This document shows positions 1-10,162 of a stretch of DNA of 18,825 nucleotides, piece after piece. Below the pieces are notes generated by a model. The model did no database searches, was not told where the DNA came from, and saw only the letters and a program-made list of their open reading frames with translations. Each line of letters begins with the position of its first letter. Positions within the stretch are counted from its first letter, which is position 1. Position numbers and translations under genes: made by a program. Source of the DNA: Flammula alnicola (Eukaryota; Basidiomycota; Agaricomycetes; Agaricales; Strophariaceae); NCBI GenBank assembly GCA_015499995.1, contig JADNRV010000664.1, positions 1 through 18,825 of the forward strand, written 5' to 3'.

Positions 1-2282
1 TATATATACAGCCTGGGTGACATTTCTGTCATTGTCTTCCAGTGACTGTCTAAAGTAAGTAGATCGTTGCTGGAGCTATCAACGATACTCTCGCTAGGAA
101 AATAGTCTGGACATCATGGCATCATTGCGACTGTTTCATATTATTTTATTTCGACCAGGGTCAAAGACCGAGTCATCGTTTTCCCTCGCTTTCCCCTTTC
201 AGGCAAGGACACGTTGAATTTGTGTTGAATGTTTCATAAAGGATGTCCGGAAATTTTGATTTCGATAATTACGGAGAAGTTGTCTCTTCCTCATTTCACT
301 TCCTCACCTATTTCTTGTTGACGTGACTATCCACTGGCAGACATCCTTTTCTCTCGCATCTTATAATGATCCTGCGCTCGAGAGTCGAGACCGCCTAGGG
401 AACTCCCTCTGGAACTTCTTCGCAAGCACATGGATGAGAAAACATATAAAGGCGTCTGTCATCTGCCTCTCCTTTCCCTCATGCCCTTCAAAGAAGACCG
501 GCCACGACGCAATACGTTCGTCTAAAAGCCGTCGGCCCTTGCGTGGGGCTCCACGATTTCAATTGCAACGCATTCTGGGGCCGCAGCGCACAGTAAGCTT
601 CAGCCTTACGAACGATTCTCTGCCTCGCATTCGTGGCATAATCTTCAAGCCAGATCGGATTTTCCGGATACATAGCAGGTAGCAGGATCGGTCAAGCGAA
701 CTTTAAGGTGCGTGTTCGAGTATACTGTATGTGCACGAGATAATGGATAGAATTTGCATCTTCTGCTCCATAGAAACCGAGGATTCTAGAATGCACTGGC
801 AGCCTCAATTTCAGGTCCTGAGCGTGGGGGATAGAAGTGCTCGTTGGAGATTATAAGGTATGTGCTGGTGTTCATCGGGAGGCTAGTTGAAGGCGTAGTA
901 CCCCGCCGGCGCCATGAGCATAATTGTCGATACTGTTTCTTCCTTGGAAATGCTCCTCTGATCCAAAGCTCTTCATGTATACAGGGTGATCATCGCGGAT
1001 TTGCGTTAAGAGCTGTTAAGAGGTTAAGAGAATAACGCGATAGCCCGCCTTCCAAGGTCTTACCATGGTACGCTCTACGCTCATTATTGGAACAAGTATT
1101 ACTAAAATGACTCACACCTTTTTTCTATAGGCTCCGCCTTGCTTAGAGTTTTTCATAGTTGCTCCAACCACCAGTCGCCAGTGCGAAATAAAGATCGGTC
1201 TGGAGACTAACAAAGAGCAGAAGGTCTTCCCATTTGAGTACCTTCGTGACATCTAATTTATGGTCCCGGCAGATATATTGCCCTAGATCAGCGTCCTGAA
1301 CCGATGAACTTGGTCAGGAACCGGGATATAATGTGTTGTGAAGTACATAAGTAACGCAAAAAGCTCCAGTAAATTTAAAAAGGGCTGATCGATACCAGAC
1401 CTACAAAGAAATTACAGTCATCATGACAAGGTTTTGGGAAACAACTGTAAGATATTATTTCTGGCCTACGTTGCAAGCCACAATACGATGCTCATATCCT
1501 TTGGGAAGGGCGCCTATGCATAGTAACCTTAGATATCGTGCATTATCCAAGTCGCCGTTCGATTAACTGAGCTGCTTCCTATCCTTCTTTGAGCTTGGTG
1601 GTCTGGATCTTATACCTTGCTTGAGAGCGGCGTGTAACCGCCTACAGTGCCCATCACCACCTCGCATCACCTGGTTTGGCAGGGAACAAACAAAAACACA
1701 CATTTGATAACTACATTTTCCCGGATACCCCAAATTTGTCAAAACACCAGGAATGTGCTTAGATTCATGAGGGCAATCATTGGTGTGAATCTCAAGTCGA
1801 TCGGACAAGTTTCAAAATTCCGGCCTTAGAAAAGTGAAACAAACCCTAACCCTCTGTCACAACCTACTATATAAGGTATGTTACAGTCACAGTCACACTT
1901 ACCCAAAGCTACCACCCAACCCTACAGAGCCGCCGGATCAGGCAGGAAAAGGGGATTTTTGGCCGAAAACCTCATAAACATTGTTTCCTGCCTTTCTTCA
2001 TCTTCTCTCCCTCAAATAATATAAAATTGGAGCCCTTTATTTTTTTTCCCAACCCCAAAAAGTGAAACACCGTGGGAAAAAATGAGAAAACGCGTAAATC
2101 GCATTCTTTTCATGGGTTTCCTTCCTAAGAAAATCAGAAAAATTCTACAAAAAATTTCTCGGCACCAAACAGGAGGTGTTGGAGAGGTGGTGATGGGCAC
2201 TGTACTTCGATGAATAAAGTGCACAATACTACGAGCTAAAAATAGAATCCACCGGCCCGAAACGGTGCGCCATATGCATTAG
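1..2282. other. Stretch without a supported gene
   Basis: I can support no gene here. Open frames are short and mostly lack an ATG: the 119-codon plus-strand frame beginning at 323 opens with GTG. One minus-strand frame at 488-673 has a real ATG and a plausible amphipathic composition (begins MYPENPIWLEDY, 61 codons), but I recognise no family and see no convincing flanking exons. The sequence is AT-rich with several T and A runs near 2030-2160, just downstream of the COG8 stop, which would include that gene's 3' UTR. Confidence 0.4.
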
Positions 2283-4322
2283 CTATGATTCATCTTCGCT
2301 GCTCTCGTCGCTTTCCTCGTCTTGCTCGAGGACATAGTCTTCCCAATCCATCACCACAGTCGGTAAGGAATCTCCTCCTCCTTCAAACGAAGTATCGAGC
2401 TTGATGCCATAAACACCTTCAACCAAAGCTCTCCTCACGAACGGGACAAGAATGCCGAAATAAACCTGAGCGAACGCCATGATCACTCTCTTCTGCTTCT
2501 CATTCTCATCTTCTCCGTCGTTCGAGTCGTTCGCTTTCGAGGCCGTGCGCAGCTCGCTGCAGAACGCTTTTGTGTATGCGTGTAGTGCTTGACCCCCTTT
2601 GCTCAGAACCTCGTCGTCTAAAACGCGGGCCAAGGTAGGTAGGATGCTCGTTGGTGCGAGCAGCCGCAAGCCGTTCAAAACTCCAAGCAAGGCATTGGTA
2701 TGTTCCGCCAAAGGTGGGTATGATGCCAGAATTTGTGGTGGTATATGGGGCGGACTGTGTGTTAAAGACGGTGCGGAAGGAGTGGCTGGAGTGATGGGCA
2801 CGGGGGGCAAAGAAGCCGTGGCAGATGTAACGAGCCACTTCGATGGCTGCTCCCATTTAGCTTTCACATTTCCATTAATACTCCGGGTATTCGATTGGTT
2901 GGGTGCAGAGGGTATCTTGAATTGCGACACGAATTGATCGCCGGCGGTTCGCATTTCGTCGCTCACTACCTCTGCGACAGCATGAGAGAAGAGAGCGGAG
3001 AGAATGCCTCGGAAGTCAAGTCCCACTCGCGCGAATGCAGTTGAACAATAGGTCAGTTGAGTGAGAAGCGATGGAAGGAAGGTAAGAGACAGCAGAGGAA
3101 GACTAGGCGATAGAACGGGTAATAGGTGGGTAGTGAGAGCGCGAGAGGCATAAGTCGTAATCAAGGTCTGTAGTCGCATCCATTCCTGGTCAGTCGAGGG
3201 TTGTGAGGACGATATTGGCGAATTTGAATGAGCCGATTTGGTAGGTGACTGTGTTGTTACCGACGACGTCTTTTCGAGAAAAATGGTTGAATATTGTGTT
3301 ACGACATCGTACACGCCTTCTCTCCAGAGGTCTATGTATTTCTTGAGATATCTTGCAAGATCTTCCTTTTCTCGATCATCCAGCTCTCCATGGTTCGTCA
3401 TTCTGGAAATGTCGCCTCCACAGGGCTCCAGAGTCGATTTTAGACAAGATTCTCGACCGACGAGAAATGCGAGAGCGATCTGTTCTTCGCTTGAAATCGC
3501 GTCTCCGAGAGAGTCAAAGGCTTTTTCGCTTTCAGGTTGCACAACGAGAGATTTTAGGTGTGGAGGTGCCGACGCAAATGGTGACGACGGTCCGAATACA
3601 TCCATCTTGCGCAAGAAGTTGACTGCTTTCCAGAGAGCGGGAAGTTTTCGATTGGGTTCGTATAGAGTGCTCAACAGGGACAAAAGCATTTGCATAATTG
3701 AATGGTGAACCTCTGAGAGAACCGACGAGAGGATGAGAGGTGATGGTTTGTTGGATGCCGAAGCGTTCGCGGCGAGCGCCTTGGCATGCGACACCAGCGA
3801 AAGCGCCTCCGCAAAGTAACCATTCCGCACGCATGTGTCGATAAGCAGTGGGATTTCCAACAGGTCTCTGATCTTTTCGTGCTGTTCCAATACCACTCTC
3901 GCCTTGCTTCGTTCCTTCAACACGGTCTCCGTGCGGTCTTTCCACCCTGCAGCACATTCCTCTAATGCCGGCAGACTTGATGTCAATAGAGAATTGAGCG
4001 ATGAAGATAGAGAGGTCAATGAGGTTGTTAGGGCATTGGTGGTTCGATGTAATGAGAGAAAGGTCGGATATGATGTGTGTGTAAGAGAAGTTAAACTTGA
4101 AGTGAGGTGGTGTGACTGCGTTTGGAGGGTTGTCGGCTCCGACAGAAGGTCTTGAAGGCCAAAGGTGGTCAGGTTCGAGAGGTAACTTTGAGACTTTGGC
4201 CTCGTAAGTTGTTCTAGAGGCACTTTGGAGGAGGACGCGATAACATCTGTGAGCAAGGAAACGTCGGCTAAACGAGACGTGCTTTGCACAGGAGACGACG
4301 GTAGTTCGTCCACCGCTGACAT
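2283..4322 (-). CDS. COG8: Conserved oligomeric Golgi complex subunit 8 (COG8 / Dor1 family)
   Basis: Single uninterrupted exon of 679 residues. COG8 is a lobe-B subunit of the COG tethering complex, which acts at the cytosolic face of the Golgi in retrograde vesicle traffic and glycosylation-enzyme retention. The family is recognised from the N-terminal Dor1 region: a Ser/Thr/Leu-rich helical segment (residues about 40-115), then LLEIPLLIDTCVRNGYFAEA (about 155-175) and, further on, FLVGRESCLKS (about 285-295), both typical of Dor1 proteins. Residues about 350-380 and 480-520 are low-complexity Ser/Pro-rich linkers, and the C-terminus is acidic (EESDESSEDES). Length fits fungal COG8 proteins. 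The ATG at 4322 is the first in frame. No frameshift or stop is seen, and the gene is divergent from the next one. The family call is secure; the intron-free state is what the frame shows. Confidence 0.92.
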   Translation of the reverse strand: MSAVDELPSSPVQSTSRLADVSLLTDVIASSSKVPLEQLTRPKSQSYLSNLTTFGLQDLLSEPTTLQTQSHHLTSSLTSLTHTSYPTFLSLHRTTNALTTSLTSLSSSLNSLLTSSLPALEECAAGWKDRTETVLKERSKARVVLEQHEKIRDLLEIPLLIDTCVRNGYFAEALSLVSHAKALAANASASNKPSPLILSSVLSEVHHSIMQMLLSLLSTLYEPNRKLPALWKAVNFLRKMDVFGPSSPFASAPPHLKSLVVQPESEKAFDSLGDAISSEEQIALAFLVGRESCLKSTLEPCGGDISRMTNHGELDDREKEDLARYLKKYIDLWREGVYDVVTQYSTIFLEKTSSVTTQSPTKSAHSNSPISSSQPSTDQEWMRLQTLITTYASRALTTHLLPVLSPSLPLLSLTFLPSLLTQLTYCSTAFARVGLDFRGILSALFSHAVAEVVSDEMRTAGDQFVSQFKIPSAPNQSNTRSINGNVKAKWEQPSKWLVTSATASLPPVPITPATPSAPSLTHSPPHIPPQILASYPPLAEHTNALLGVLNGLRLLAPTSILPTLARVLDDEVLSKGGQALHAYTKAFCSELRTASKANDSNDGEDENEKQKRVIMAFAQVYFGILVPFVRRALVEGVYGIKLDTSFEGGGDSLPTVVMDWEDYVLEQDEESDESSEDES

Positions 4323-5139
4323 GCCTAAGAGAGAGGAGGTCGCTTTAGCGCGTAGTTCAATATGCTGTGTGATCTATAGAGGATAGTAAGCCAAGTATCC
4401 ATGCAGTGTTCTCCGAGTCCGGCTTATGCTCACTTTGGCTGTTGCTCAAGTTGAATCCAATTTCTTACGTAACGCGCACCACTTCTACTTACTCCATCTC
4501 TACCACCACCATCAACTCAACGATTCATGAAGTGTCTGCTATATACACCTTTACACTCAATCTAGTCACATTAAATAAGTTCATTCAGCTTCGCTACGGT
4601 GTCCCCGCAAGCCGGCGCGAGGTCACTGTGTCCCAACGGGTTCACGACCTGAAGTCGTTCACCGCAACTTGAACGCATTTTTTTTCCAAGTTTTTCCAGT
4701 TGGGACATGTTTTAGCGCAGGTGGAACACGCGGGAGCTTTCTAACACAACAAACTGCGCCATTCCTAGATCTCGACGGTCTCAGAAGGTTTTTCGTCTCC
4801 AAAAAGTTTAATGAGCGCCTTGGATGTGCGTTGCAAATGTGAACATTTCCTTCGCGTGGCCAGCACCATCCGCGGACAACTTAGGAGGACCTCGCGGATT
4901 CATAGAAGGCAGACTGGAGCGATAGCAAATCCATAGATATGAAACTTCGGTTGCGATCACGATTACCCCTTTCGCTTCGATGTCTCTGGTCTGCTGGCCC
5001 TTTATAATGGCCTGTTTCCTTGGACGCCTTTTCTGCTCATACTCGACGACCTTTCACCTCCCCTCCCTAATTTCGTCCTCTCTTCATGCGAACTTTGAAG
5101 TGGTCAGGACTTCCACCCTTGTGCATCCCCAGAAGCAAA
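4323..5139. promoter_or_regulatory. Divergent intergenic/promoter region between COG8 and the multi-pass membrane gene
   Basis: An 817-bp spacer separates two divergently transcribed genes, so it should carry both promoters. A TATA-like TTTATAATGG lies near 4999-5008, about 135 bp upstream of the preferred rightward start, followed by a CT-rich tract (about 5040-5080) of the kind found near fungal transcription starts. The 88-codon frames inside it either lack an ATG or read through the CT-rich tract and show no recognisable family. Regulation is inferred from position only. Confidence 0.4.
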
Positions 5140-6314
5140 ATGGCCACCACCATATCCCGTCGTTGCCTCTTCGCCACTCGCATACTAGCCGTCACAAGCT
5201 TTACTGCCTACGTCTATTTGTATACACACGCTCTTTTCCTCCCTAGTCCAAAAGTGACAAAACCTTATTCACCCAACATATATTTCGTCATCTCCTACTT
5301 CGTCGCTTCAGCACTTCTCAACATCTACTGGTTGAGACAGCTATTCTTCACATGGGATTACGCCGGAGATATAATGCCGTTGGCATACGGTTGGGATGAG
5401 GATTCTGCTTTTGTGGTGAAGGACAAAAAATCTCCTTTCCGGCCTGCCCTCCCAAAGTTCTACAGGCTCAGCTCCGCACAAGTTACTTGCTTGCCATTTT
5501 ACATCCTCGGGAATGTATTCTTGAGTAAGTTGCGTTCAATAACCCCATACCGTTTCGTCTCTCACATCCATTATCTGCCAGTCGCAACGAGCTTTGCATG
5601 GATCAATGGCAGCTTCCTGATATCACAAATCCTATTAGCCTGCAACCTCTCCGCCCAACTCTACACAGTCTTTATGCTTCTACATGTCGAGCACGACGAA
5701 CATATCACTCCCATCAACTACATGACCCATCTCGTCATGAAAACAAACGCAGGCCTCGCAGTCCTCTTTATGTGGATGAACTGGGGTGTCATCGACGTGC
5801 GTTATAATATCTCGGCATGAAAGGCTTTGTCTGACTTGACTACACTAGCAAATAGTATCTCCTACAATCGCCGAGATGATCAATAGCGGCGTCATCTTCC
5901 TCCTCATGGTTCGTCTTCTACTCCTTGTTTACCCCAAGTGCATCTTGATCTTACGCGCGTTGCCTGATTCTTCAGACAGTTGGCTCAGGACCTGATCCAA
6001 CGCTCGGCCTCTGCCTTCTTTACGATCTCACCGCCCTCATCTTTGGACAGCCAAAAAGCGAACCCTGGTATCATGCATTCCACTGGATCATGATCTGCAT
6101 CTGCATCTGCCTGTTGGTCGAACTGCACTTGTCAGAAAGGCAGCAATTCTCGTGGTTGAAAGGCTTTGATGACGCCACCACGTACAGTGCGAGAGTTGAG
6201 ATACTGCTAGCCGATGATATAAAAGAGGATATCGAGTATGGCCTTTCCGATGCTAGCCTTGTCCCATCGTGGGAGAAAGGTGCTGTGTCATTCGATAACG
6301 CCGTGAAACCATAA
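5140..6314 (+). CDS. Multi-pass membrane protein of unknown function (possibly the fungal DUF1774 type)
   Basis: Four exons inferred from splice consensus and frame: 5140-5524, 5582-5796, 5849-5908 and 5976-6314, giving 332 residues. Introns are 57, 52 and 67 nt, with donors GTAAGT, GTGCGT and GTTCGT. Hydrophobic segments predict about six or seven helices: residues about 8-28, 42-66, one or two within 105-160, 170-190, and two near the C-terminus, the last being WYHAFHWIMICICICLLVEL. A loop containing WDEDSAF follows helix 2. The C-terminal tail of about 60 residues is hydrophilic and presumably cytosolic. I chose the ATG at 5140 because it has A at -3 and G at +4; an in-frame ATG at 5086 would add 18 residues. 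Intron 2 could instead run 5801-5855, changing two residues. I recall a fungal multi-pass family (DUF1774) of similar layout, but that link is weak and no function is claimed. Confidence 0.75.
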
Positions 6315-7212
6315 ACATCCCGATCTCTAAAATAGCTATGCTTTTATTTTCAGGCCGTCATAGAGAATGATATCTTTCCTTCCCGACATCTATCCGACAT
6401 ATCTTTTAGTTAATATAGCTTGGTGGCTGGACTGTACTTTTGTCAGTAAAGTTTGATACCTACGAATAGTACATGTTGTAATTGTGGAGTTGCGGTATGC
6501 CCGCCTTAGTCCTACGTGATGAATGATATGGCATTGTTGTACAGTATATCGATATCGATCCTCTCTATCATTAGCACCCGATGGCTATGCCTTCTTTTTT
6601 TTCTTTTTTAACAAAAATCCAATTTATTGTCCTTCGAGGCGTTCGCCTTATGTAGGACAGCCAGTACTCTACTCTGTATGTACGCAGTCTATGATACTTA
6701 GTGATCTACTTAATCGACTGTTTCGGCCTCCTGAGGCGGCTCGTGAGCGCAAGCTGATGGCTATGCCTTCGCGTAATAATTTTAGTCTTGACAAACTGAA
6801 ATAACAGCGTCAACAAAACGTCCCAAGCCAAAATTGTTCTATGATACCGGGGCCGGACTGTCGTATTCATGGTGATTGATGTGTCGCTAAGTCTAAGGCG
6901 GAATGAAAGCGCTATATCATATCGAGGTAAGTAGACATGACACGCTTCTATTATCGCGCAATAGGGTGCCTGTTCCCGGTACTTAAATGAAGCCCGATCG
7001 CGAATCACAACCAGCCGATCGCGAGTGACATTAGATGGCGCCACACAACTATGGATTTCTTGTTTAGGCTAGACTATATACAGTATTCGCTATTCGAAAG
7101 TCCGAACAAACTGAGAAAAAGTGGTAAAACGAGTGTGTTGTATATTCTAGAGGGCGACTCCAAACTGGAAAAGGAATGACAGTAAATCAGACAGCATCGA
7201 CATTCGTTCCTG
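6315..7212. other. Convergent spacer without a supported gene
   Basis: This lies between the 3' ends of two convergent genes and should hold both 3' UTRs and terminators. A T-run (TTTTTTTTCTTTTTT) sits at about 6594-6608. A 112-codon minus-strand frame (6706-7044) opens only with GTG and resembles no family I know. A pair of identical 9-mers, CGATCGCGA at 6995 and 7016, is reported as a finding. Confidence 0.4.
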
Positions 7213-9319
7213 TTATAGACCCACCTGTACGTGACTTGCATTGGATGTAGAGCTCTGCACCCTTTGGACTGCCCTTGAGCCCGTACCCAGATTTTCGGAC
7301 TGAGGTTGGGAAAATTCTTCCGTAGCCGATCCGTATTCAGTTTCTGTTGCCGAACCCTTCTTAGAATGAGCCGTCGTGGTACTGCTCGTGCAGTCGACAT
7401 CGTCCTGGTAGATATCGTTTTTAGCGACTCCGACCACCGGTGCTGGTTGTACAGGTGTTCCTGCCAAATATACGGGCATCATCGAAGGGTTAACTGCTTT
7501 TGGTAATGGGTCCGCAAGGCTGGAGGTCTGGCCTTCTGGCTTCCGAAATATTTGAGAGAAGGTCTGTTGATAAGGCGGAGCAGCACCGGCAGGAAGTACA
7601 GGAACGTAGGAAAATCCTGGCATTCCTTGAACATGGGCCGCGCTCCCAGAAAATTGGTACGTACGAAGTTCCCTTCGATGATTGCGACGGTAAAGATAAA
7701 AAATAACAAGCACCACGATGAGCACAATAATAGAGACTCCAGCTGCGATACTGCCCCCAATAATTGCAGCTTTTCCGCCACTGTAAATCAGATCATGTTA
7801 GTTCGACTGGTGTTTAAGCAGTGATGGTGCTATACCTGTCCCCAGATCCACCGTCATGTTTGTGAGGCCCCCGGTTGCCATTCATAGTACTCATGGAGCT
7901 CTGCGGGCTCGAGGCAGTACTAGTGGAATAAGATATTGGCAGACTTGTAGCCAGGACAGAGCTTGTCGATGGACCCGCTATCGCCCCACTACTGACGCTC
8001 AGGGCCAGAGAAGTCGATGGAATTATATCAACACTAGTTGCTGTAGTACCATTTTGCAAGATGGAATCATCACCACTGGCACTTGCGGCAGCTACTTGTA
8101 GAACCCCGGTTTTTTTGACAGTTCTGCTAACTTCTGTCGGAATGGGCTGCGTTTCATTATTAATGGAGAGAACCGTCGTACGATGCTGAGGGCTTCCACC
8201 TTTCGGGTCAATTGTTGAAGAAGTCTGCGTCTTCCGAGTCGAGGTTGAGACGGGGGACGGAATGGAGAGAACCGTCGTGCGATGCTGAGAGCTTCCAACT
8301 TTCGGGTCAATCTTTGAAGAAGTCTGTGTCTTCGGGGTTGAGACGGGGGAGGGGATGATGAGAACCGTCGTGCGATGCTGAGTGCTTCCACCTTTCGGGT
8401 CAATTGTTAAAGAAGTCTGCGTCTTCGAGGTTGAGACGGGGGAGGGAATGGAGAGAACTGTCGTGCGATGCTGAGGGCCTTCACCTTTCGGGTCAATTGT
8501 TGAAGAAGTCTGCGTCTTCCGAGTCGAGGTTGGGACGGGAAAGGGAATGGAGAGAACCGTCGTGCGATGCTGAGTGCTTCCAACTTTCGGGTCAATTTTT
8601 GAAGAAACCTGCGTCTTGGAGGTTGAGACGGGAAAAGGAACGGAGAGAAACGTCGTGCGATGCTGAGTGCTTGAAACTTTTGGGTCAATTGTTGAAGAAG
8701 TCTGCGTCTTCGAGGATGAGACGGGAAAAGGAACGGAGAGAACCGCCGTGCGATGCTGAGTGCTTCCACCTTTCGGGTCAATTGTTGAAGAAGTCTGCGT
8801 CTTCGAGGCTGAGACGGGGAAGGGAACGATAATGTTAGCAGAGACATGAAGAGGAATAGAGAGAGTCGTTGTTCGATGTATCGTGTTTTCATCTTTTGGG
8901 TTATTTGTTGAGGTCGGAAATAGATGAATAGGTATACCAGCAGTCACATGTAGAGGGATGGGAAGAGATGAAAACTCCGGAGTATTTATGGATTGTGTCG
9001 AATGAGAGGGAGTATTTTGCAGAGGCGAAGGGGTTACATTCGTCAAAGTCTTCAGCGAGGCAACAATTTCGGTAGCCGTTGGCGAGAAGCTGTTGCGTAG
9101 CGAAGTTTTGGTGGGAGCCGCGAGCGACGGCGCTGCATGGGAGGGAAACGCATCCACTGAAAATGTTGGCGTGGAGTGCCTTTCCGTTGTAATCACAGAG
9201 TGAGATGGCCCTTCTACCGTAGTCATTGGCGGAGAAGGTTTCTCTCTAGGAGTTGGTGTTGGGGGGCTACTTTCCGGAGAGATTAATCGTGAGGGAGCCC
9301 TCCCTGGAAGGATCGGCAT
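7213..9319 (-). CDS. Single-pass membrane protein with mucin-like tandem-repeat ectodomain (5' end unresolved)
   Basis: Two exons are clear: 7836-9319 and 7213-7780, joined across a 55-nt intron (7781-7835, donor GTATAG, acceptor TTTACAG), giving at least 683 residues. Residues about 1-490 are rich in Ser, Thr and Pro, as expected of an O-mannosylated cell-surface stalk, and include seven near-identical repeats of 31 or 33 residues. The splice creates the membrane entry: after GGSGDSGGKAA comes one hydrophobic helix (about residues 500-522, IIVLIVVLVIFYLY) followed by a basic stop-transfer RRNHRR. The cytosolic tail of about 160 residues is Gln/Ser/Pro-rich. The layout recalls fungal wall-stress sensors of the Mid2/Wsc type, but I see no WSC or other cysteine domain. 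The first ATG in frame (9319) starts with no signal peptide, so an upstream exon is probably missing from this model. A hydrophobic stretch (HFVVLVILETAYS, near 9345-9383) in another frame might supply it. Confidence 0.72.
8162..8815 (-). repeat. Coding minisatellite, seven copies of a 93/99-bp unit
   Basis: The 10-mer CGATGCTGAG (plus strand) recurs at 8181, 8280, 8373, 8466, 8565, 8658 and 8751. Spacings are 99, 93, 93, 99, 93 and 93 bp, all multiples of three, so frame is kept. Each unit encodes a form of KTQTSSTIDPKGGSTQHRTT followed by VLSIPFPVS. The 99-bp units carry an extra TR (TSTRK instead of TSK). A decayed eighth copy (HRTTTLSIPLHVS) lies just upstream near 8874. Confidence 0.95.
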
Positions 9320-9556
9320 TGTGGAACACAACGAACTAGCCCTCGAGAGAATAGGCAGTTTCTAGTATTACAAGCACCACGAAGTGAAGACCAAGGTGAT
9401 AGGTATGTAAACGGCTATGGACGCTAACCTGAATTTTTTGGAGGCCTACGTTATAACCACCACATATAATTAAACCTGCACAAAGGCGAAAAGTCTCGTC
9501 GGTAGTGGATCGACTGTTGCTATTATATCTCAGTATTATGGGTCGCAACACTGTTG
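9320..9556. other. Unresolved sequence upstream of the mucin-like gene
   Basis: The first exon of the mucin-like gene should lie here or further upstream. On the minus strand, an acceptor-like CTAG sits directly before the gene's open frame at about 9335-9338, and a CAG|GTTAGC donor-like site occurs at about 9427-9435, which would give an intron of roughly 90 nt. The frame upstream of that donor lacks an ATG in this stretch, so I do not extend the gene. Confidence 0.3.
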
Positions 9557-10058
9557 AGATTATCAAATAGCTGAGCTATACAACATTCTCCGAAATGATT
9601 TACCTGTTATTGATGAAAGAAGCCGACAATAGATCGAATTAGTTGAATTCAAGGAGCATCAACCTACATTTCTGATCCAACTGCACGGCTCTCGGGCAGT
9701 GGTAGCGAGCTGACAAGGCACTTGAAGTGGCCACATCTGCGCTTGACTCGATAGGCTGGCCACCGCTCTGTAAATAGCGTATCTAAATATTTCCAAAAGA
9801 AAATTGAAAGCGTACCGTACTATGCAGAGGTGTGGTCATCTCATCGCTTGCAAGCTCATAATTCAGGCTCTCGGCGAGGATATATTCCATGGCGCGACCA
9901 TCGATCGGACTTGTTGACGATCCTAGATAAAAAATACTTGGCACGTAGTCGCTAGGGCGTGATGCGTCCGAACTTCGCCGATTTTCATTTTTTAAGACTT
10001 GCATGATAGAGGCCCGGGTACCAGGCGGCCCCATACGTATATATCGTTGATCTGGCAT
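9557..10058 (-). CDS. Candidate two- or three-exon hypothetical protein
   Basis: A real ATG at 10058 opens a frame (MPDQRYIRMGPPGTRAS...) that stays coding-like to 9816. A 48-nt intron (9768-9815, donor GTACGC, acceptor TTACAG) joins it in frame to an exon beginning SGGQPIESSADVATSS that ends near 9670. A third short exon may follow after an acceptor near 9603 and stop around 9557; alternatively the frame simply runs to a stop near 9640. No domain, membrane segment or family is recognised. A different model splices the first exon to sequence upstream (near 10150-10190, MDHPQLRNNGYGATRD), in which case this is the 3' part of a larger gene. Confidence is low because no homology supports any of these models. 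Confidence 0.3.
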
Positions 10059-10162
10059 TTGTAACCATAAGCAAAAGGTTTATTGTAAGAATTCCTCAGC
10101 ATTATATGCTTACTGATTTGTGTGCCCCTCTAAATCTACTGTCTCTAGTAGCGCCGTATCCA

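Noticed and set aside
323..682. 119-codon plus-strand frame
   Set aside because: It opens with GTG, has an Arg/Ser-rich shadow-like composition and matches nothing I recognise.
1841..1853. Telomere-like CCCTAACCCT
   Set aside because: Only about two repeat units occur, with no extended array, so chance is the simplest explanation.
2599..4155. Several 100-156 codon frames antisense or alternative to COG8
   Set aside because: They lie inside a well-supported COG8 frame, have no family likeness, and are explained by its composition.
4406..4672. 88-codon frame in the divergent promoter region
   Set aside because: It has a non-ATG start and Thr/Ser-rich translated spacer sequence, with no family.
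6706..7044. 112-codon minus-strand frame in the convergent spacer
   Set aside because: It has a GTG start only, no recognisable domain and no splice context.
8404..8832. 142-codon plus-strand frame and 161-codon alternative minus-strand frame across the repeat array
   Set aside because: The unit length is a multiple of three and lacks stops in several frames, so any open frame is repeated seven times. Only the minus frame that continues into the Ser/Thr stalk and membrane helix fits a protein.
9336..9566. Minus-strand frame with hydrophobic HFVVLVILETAYS as a signal peptide for the mucin-like protein
   Set aside because: It lacks an ATG, and joining it to the stalk needs a frame change at a TAG. 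It is kept only as a possibility in the gene entry.
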